Assembly: GCF_964355755.1 (NCBI RefSeq) | Contig: NC_092678.1 | Span: 10,266,922-10,330,921, forward strand | DNA from: Antedon mediterranea | Lineage: Eukaryota > Echinodermata > Crinoidea > Comatulida > Antedonidae | Direction of reading: 5' to 3' | Length of the DNA: 64,000 nt | In this document: positions 62,063 to 64,000 of the stretch, one piece after another | Position numbering within the stretch: position 1 is the stretch's first letter | Layout of the letters: each line of letters begins with the position of its first letter | Notes under the pieces: model-generated | What the model was told of the DNA's origin: nothing | Seen by the model: only the letters and a program-made list of their open reading frames with translations | The model's database searches: none | Program-made: the position numbers and the translations under genes

Positions 62063-64000
62063 GCTATTCTATACACTTTGATGTTTTGTGTTAAAAAGTT
62101 TTGTCGAAATGCTCAAAATGGTTTAAAACGTTTTTAAAACGATATTAAGCTATTTTGTGCTCTTTGATGTTTTTGTGTAACCAAGTTTCATCGAAATGAA
62201 CAAAATGGTCTAAAACGTCTCCAAATGCGATTTGAAGCTTTTCCAAGCACTTTGCTGTTTTTATGTTAACAAGTTTTTTCGAAAATCACAAAATTGTCTA
62301 AAACGTCTCAAAAAGCGATTTGAAGGTATTCTGAGCACTTTGGTGTTTTTGTGTGAAAAGTTTTAACGAAAAGCTCAAAATGGTCTAAAACGGTTCTAAT
62401 GTGATTTTAAGCACTTTGATGTTTTTGTACAACCAAGTTTCATCGAAATGCTCAAAATGGTCTAAAACGTTTTTAAAACGATATTAAGCTATTTTGTGCT
62501 CTTTGATGTTTTTGTGTAACCAAGTTTTTTCGAAAATCACAAAATGGTCTAAAACGTCTCCAAATGCGATTTGAAGCTTTTCTAAGCACTTTGGTGTTTT
62601 TATGTTAACAAGTTTTTTCAAAAATCACAAAATGGTCTAAAACGTCTCCAAATGCGATTTGAAGATATTCTGAGCACTTTGGTGTTTTTCTGTTAAAAAG
62701 TATTTTCGAAAATCACAAAATGGTCTAAAACGTCTCCAAATGCAATTTGAAGCTATTCTGTACACTTTGATGTTTTGTGTGAAAAAGTTTTGTCAAAATG
62801 CTCAAAATGGTCTAAAACGTTTTTAAAACGATATTAAGCTATTTTGTGCTCTTTGATGTTTTTGTATAACCAAGTTTTTTCGAAAATCACAAAATGGTCT
62901 AAAACGTCTCCAAATGCGATTTGAAGCTTTTCTAAACACTTTGGTGTTTTTATGTTAACAAGTTTTTTCGAAAATCACAAAATGGTCTAAAACGTCTCCA
63001 AATCCGATTTGAAGCTATTCTGTACACTTTGATGTTTTGTGTGAAAAAGTTTTGTCGAAATGCTCAAAATGGTCTAAAACGTTTTTAAAACGATATTAAG
63101 CTATTTTGTGCTCTTTGATGTTTTTGTGTAACCAAGTTTCATCGATATGAACAAAATGGTCTAAAACGTCTCAAAATGCGATTTGAAGGTATTCTGAGCA
63201 CTTTGGTGTTTTTGGGTGAAAAGTTTTAACGAAATGCTCAAAATGGTCTAAAACGGTTTCTAATGTGATTTTAAGCACTTTGAAGTATTTGTAAAAACAA
63301 GTTTCATCGAAATGCACAAAATAGTCTAAAACGTCTCCAAATGCGATTTGAAGCTTTTCTAAGCACTTTGGTGTTTTTATGTTAACAAGTTTTTTCGAAA
63401 ATCACAAAATGGTCTAAAACGTCTCCAAATGCGATTTGAAGATATTCTGAGCACTTTGGTGTTTTTATGTTAAAAAGTATTTTCGAAAATCACAAAATGG
63501 TCTAAAACGTCTCCAAATGCGATTTGAAGCTCTTCTGTACACTTTGATGTTTTGTGTGAAAAAGTTTAGTCGAAATGCTCAAAATGGTCTAAAACGTTTT
63601 TAAAACGATATTAAGCTATTTTGTGCTCTTTGATGTTTTTGTGTAACCAAGTTTCATCGAAAATCACAAAATGGTCTAAAACGTCTCCAAATGCGATTTG
63701 AAGCTTTTCCAAGCACTTTGCTGTTTTTATGTTAACAAGTTTTTTCGAAAATCACAAAATGGTCTAAAACGTCTCAAAATACGATATTAAGCTGTTTTGT
63801 GCACTTTGATGATTTGTGTGAAAAGTTTTAACGAAATGCTCAAAATGGTCTAAAACGGTTTCTAATGTGATTTTAAGCACTTTGATGTTTTTATGTAGCC
63901 AAGTTTTTTCGAAAATCACAAAATGGTCAAAAACGTCTCCAAATGCGATTTGAAGCTTTTCTAAGCACTTTGGTGTTTTTATGTTAACAAGTTTTTTCGA
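62063..64000 (+). repeat. Further copy of the 17828-19765 material
   Basis: GCTATTCTATACAC at 62063 aligns with 17828 at an offset of 44235, and the match continues to the window end through CTCAAAAAGCG (62306), TTTTTTCAAAAATC (62612), ATCGATATGAAC (63143), GGGTG (63214) and ATGTAGCCAAG (63892). At 62580 it has TTTTCTAAGC like the second 4322-bp unit, not the TTTTCTTAGC of the first. The copy runs off the window, so its right end is unknown. Confidence 0.88.

Larger units (their letters stand above)
1..64000 (+). repeat. AT-rich satellite array, 78-88 bp monomers, fills the whole window
   Basis: The whole window is made of tandem copies of one monomer family. Each unit begins with TGGTCTAAAACG or a close variant, continues through a TGCGATTTGAAG-like segment, a GCACTTTG core and a T-rich stretch, and ends with a CGAAAATCACAAAA or CGAAATGCTCAAAA type tail. 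Distances between successive landmarks are usually 87 or 88 bp. All units seen point the same way, so the array is head-to-tail without inversions. Neither window end reaches unique DNA, so the true array is longer than 64 kb. I saw no transposon, tRNA, rRNA or unique insertion. This is typical of eukaryotic centromeric or pericentromeric satellite; that location is inferred. I do not recognise the monomer as a named satellite. Confidence 0.98.

Noticed and set aside
1-64000. CRISPR array, because of regular repetition
   Set aside because: There are no constant short repeats separated by unique spacers; the whole 78-88 bp unit repeats, and no cas-like gene is present.
1-64000. Transposon, LTR or inverted-repeat insertion
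   Set aside because: I looked for a break in the monomer register, inverted monomers and non-satellite sequence and found none; all irregularities are deletions, single-unit insertions or class switches within the satellite.
1-64000. Telomere-type or simple-sequence microsatellite
   Set aside because: No run of a 5-8 bp telomeric motif or a di- or trinucleotide repeat is present; the T-runs and A-runs are part of the 87-88 bp unit.
1-64000. A hidden gene system such as a defence or biosynthetic locus
   Set aside because: No open frame exceeds 88 codons on either strand, and every base inspected belongs to a recognisable monomer, so there is no room for one.

Overview
The window is a single uninterrupted block of satellite DNA. 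From base 1 to base 64000 it is a head-to-tail tandem array of one AT-rich monomer family, with no single-copy sequence, gene, RNA gene, transposon or array edge that I can see. The monomers are mostly 87 or 88 bp, with regular short forms of 78 and about 84 bp and a fused form of 146 bp. A typical 88-bp monomer has 27 G+C bases (about 31%). Dividing the window length by the mean monomer size gives roughly 740 units. Every unit carries the landmark TGGTCTAAAACG or a close variant on the + strand, and I found no stretch in the opposite orientation.

This kind of DNA belongs to a eukaryotic chromosome, most likely centromeric or pericentromeric heterochromatin. The species cannot be named from the sequence, and centromere function is inference. 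Two monomers (174-176 bp) match a typical nucleosome repeat length.

The information in the window is in how variant monomers are arranged. About six recurring classes form runs such as 88-87-87-88-87-78 (example 1341-1855). These runs were copied as larger blocks at many scales, giving a nested, mosaic higher-order structure. There are adjacent duplications with periods of 855, 951, 1457, 2334, 3559 and 4322 bp. There are also distant block copies at offsets of about 17.8-18.0 kb, 29.7 kb, 43.2 kb, 44.2 kb and 53.6 kb.

Layout: 1-8550 is a block that returns at 53601-62062. 7546-12214 is a 2334-bp tandem pair. 10712-17829 is a 3559-bp tandem pair that overlaps it. 15468-24112 is a 4322-bp tandem pair that overlaps that in turn. 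21000-27435 returns at about 38960-45390. 27751-29460 is an 855-bp pair. 31775-36327 and 45350-47600 are further copies of the 2105-6575 block. 36330-38960 and 47600-50370 are mosaics of pieces seen elsewhere. 50375-52985 is a 1457-bp pair. 62063-64000 is another copy of the start of the 17829-24112 material. Copies differ by very few substitutions and often by exactly one or two monomers, the signature of recent unequal exchange or replication slippage.

Short open frames of 60-90 codons exist mainly on the minus strand. They arise because 87 and 78 are multiples of three, and I do not treat them as genes. I found no new gene system; the notable content is the satellite's recent, overlapping duplication history and some recurrent deletion junctions.
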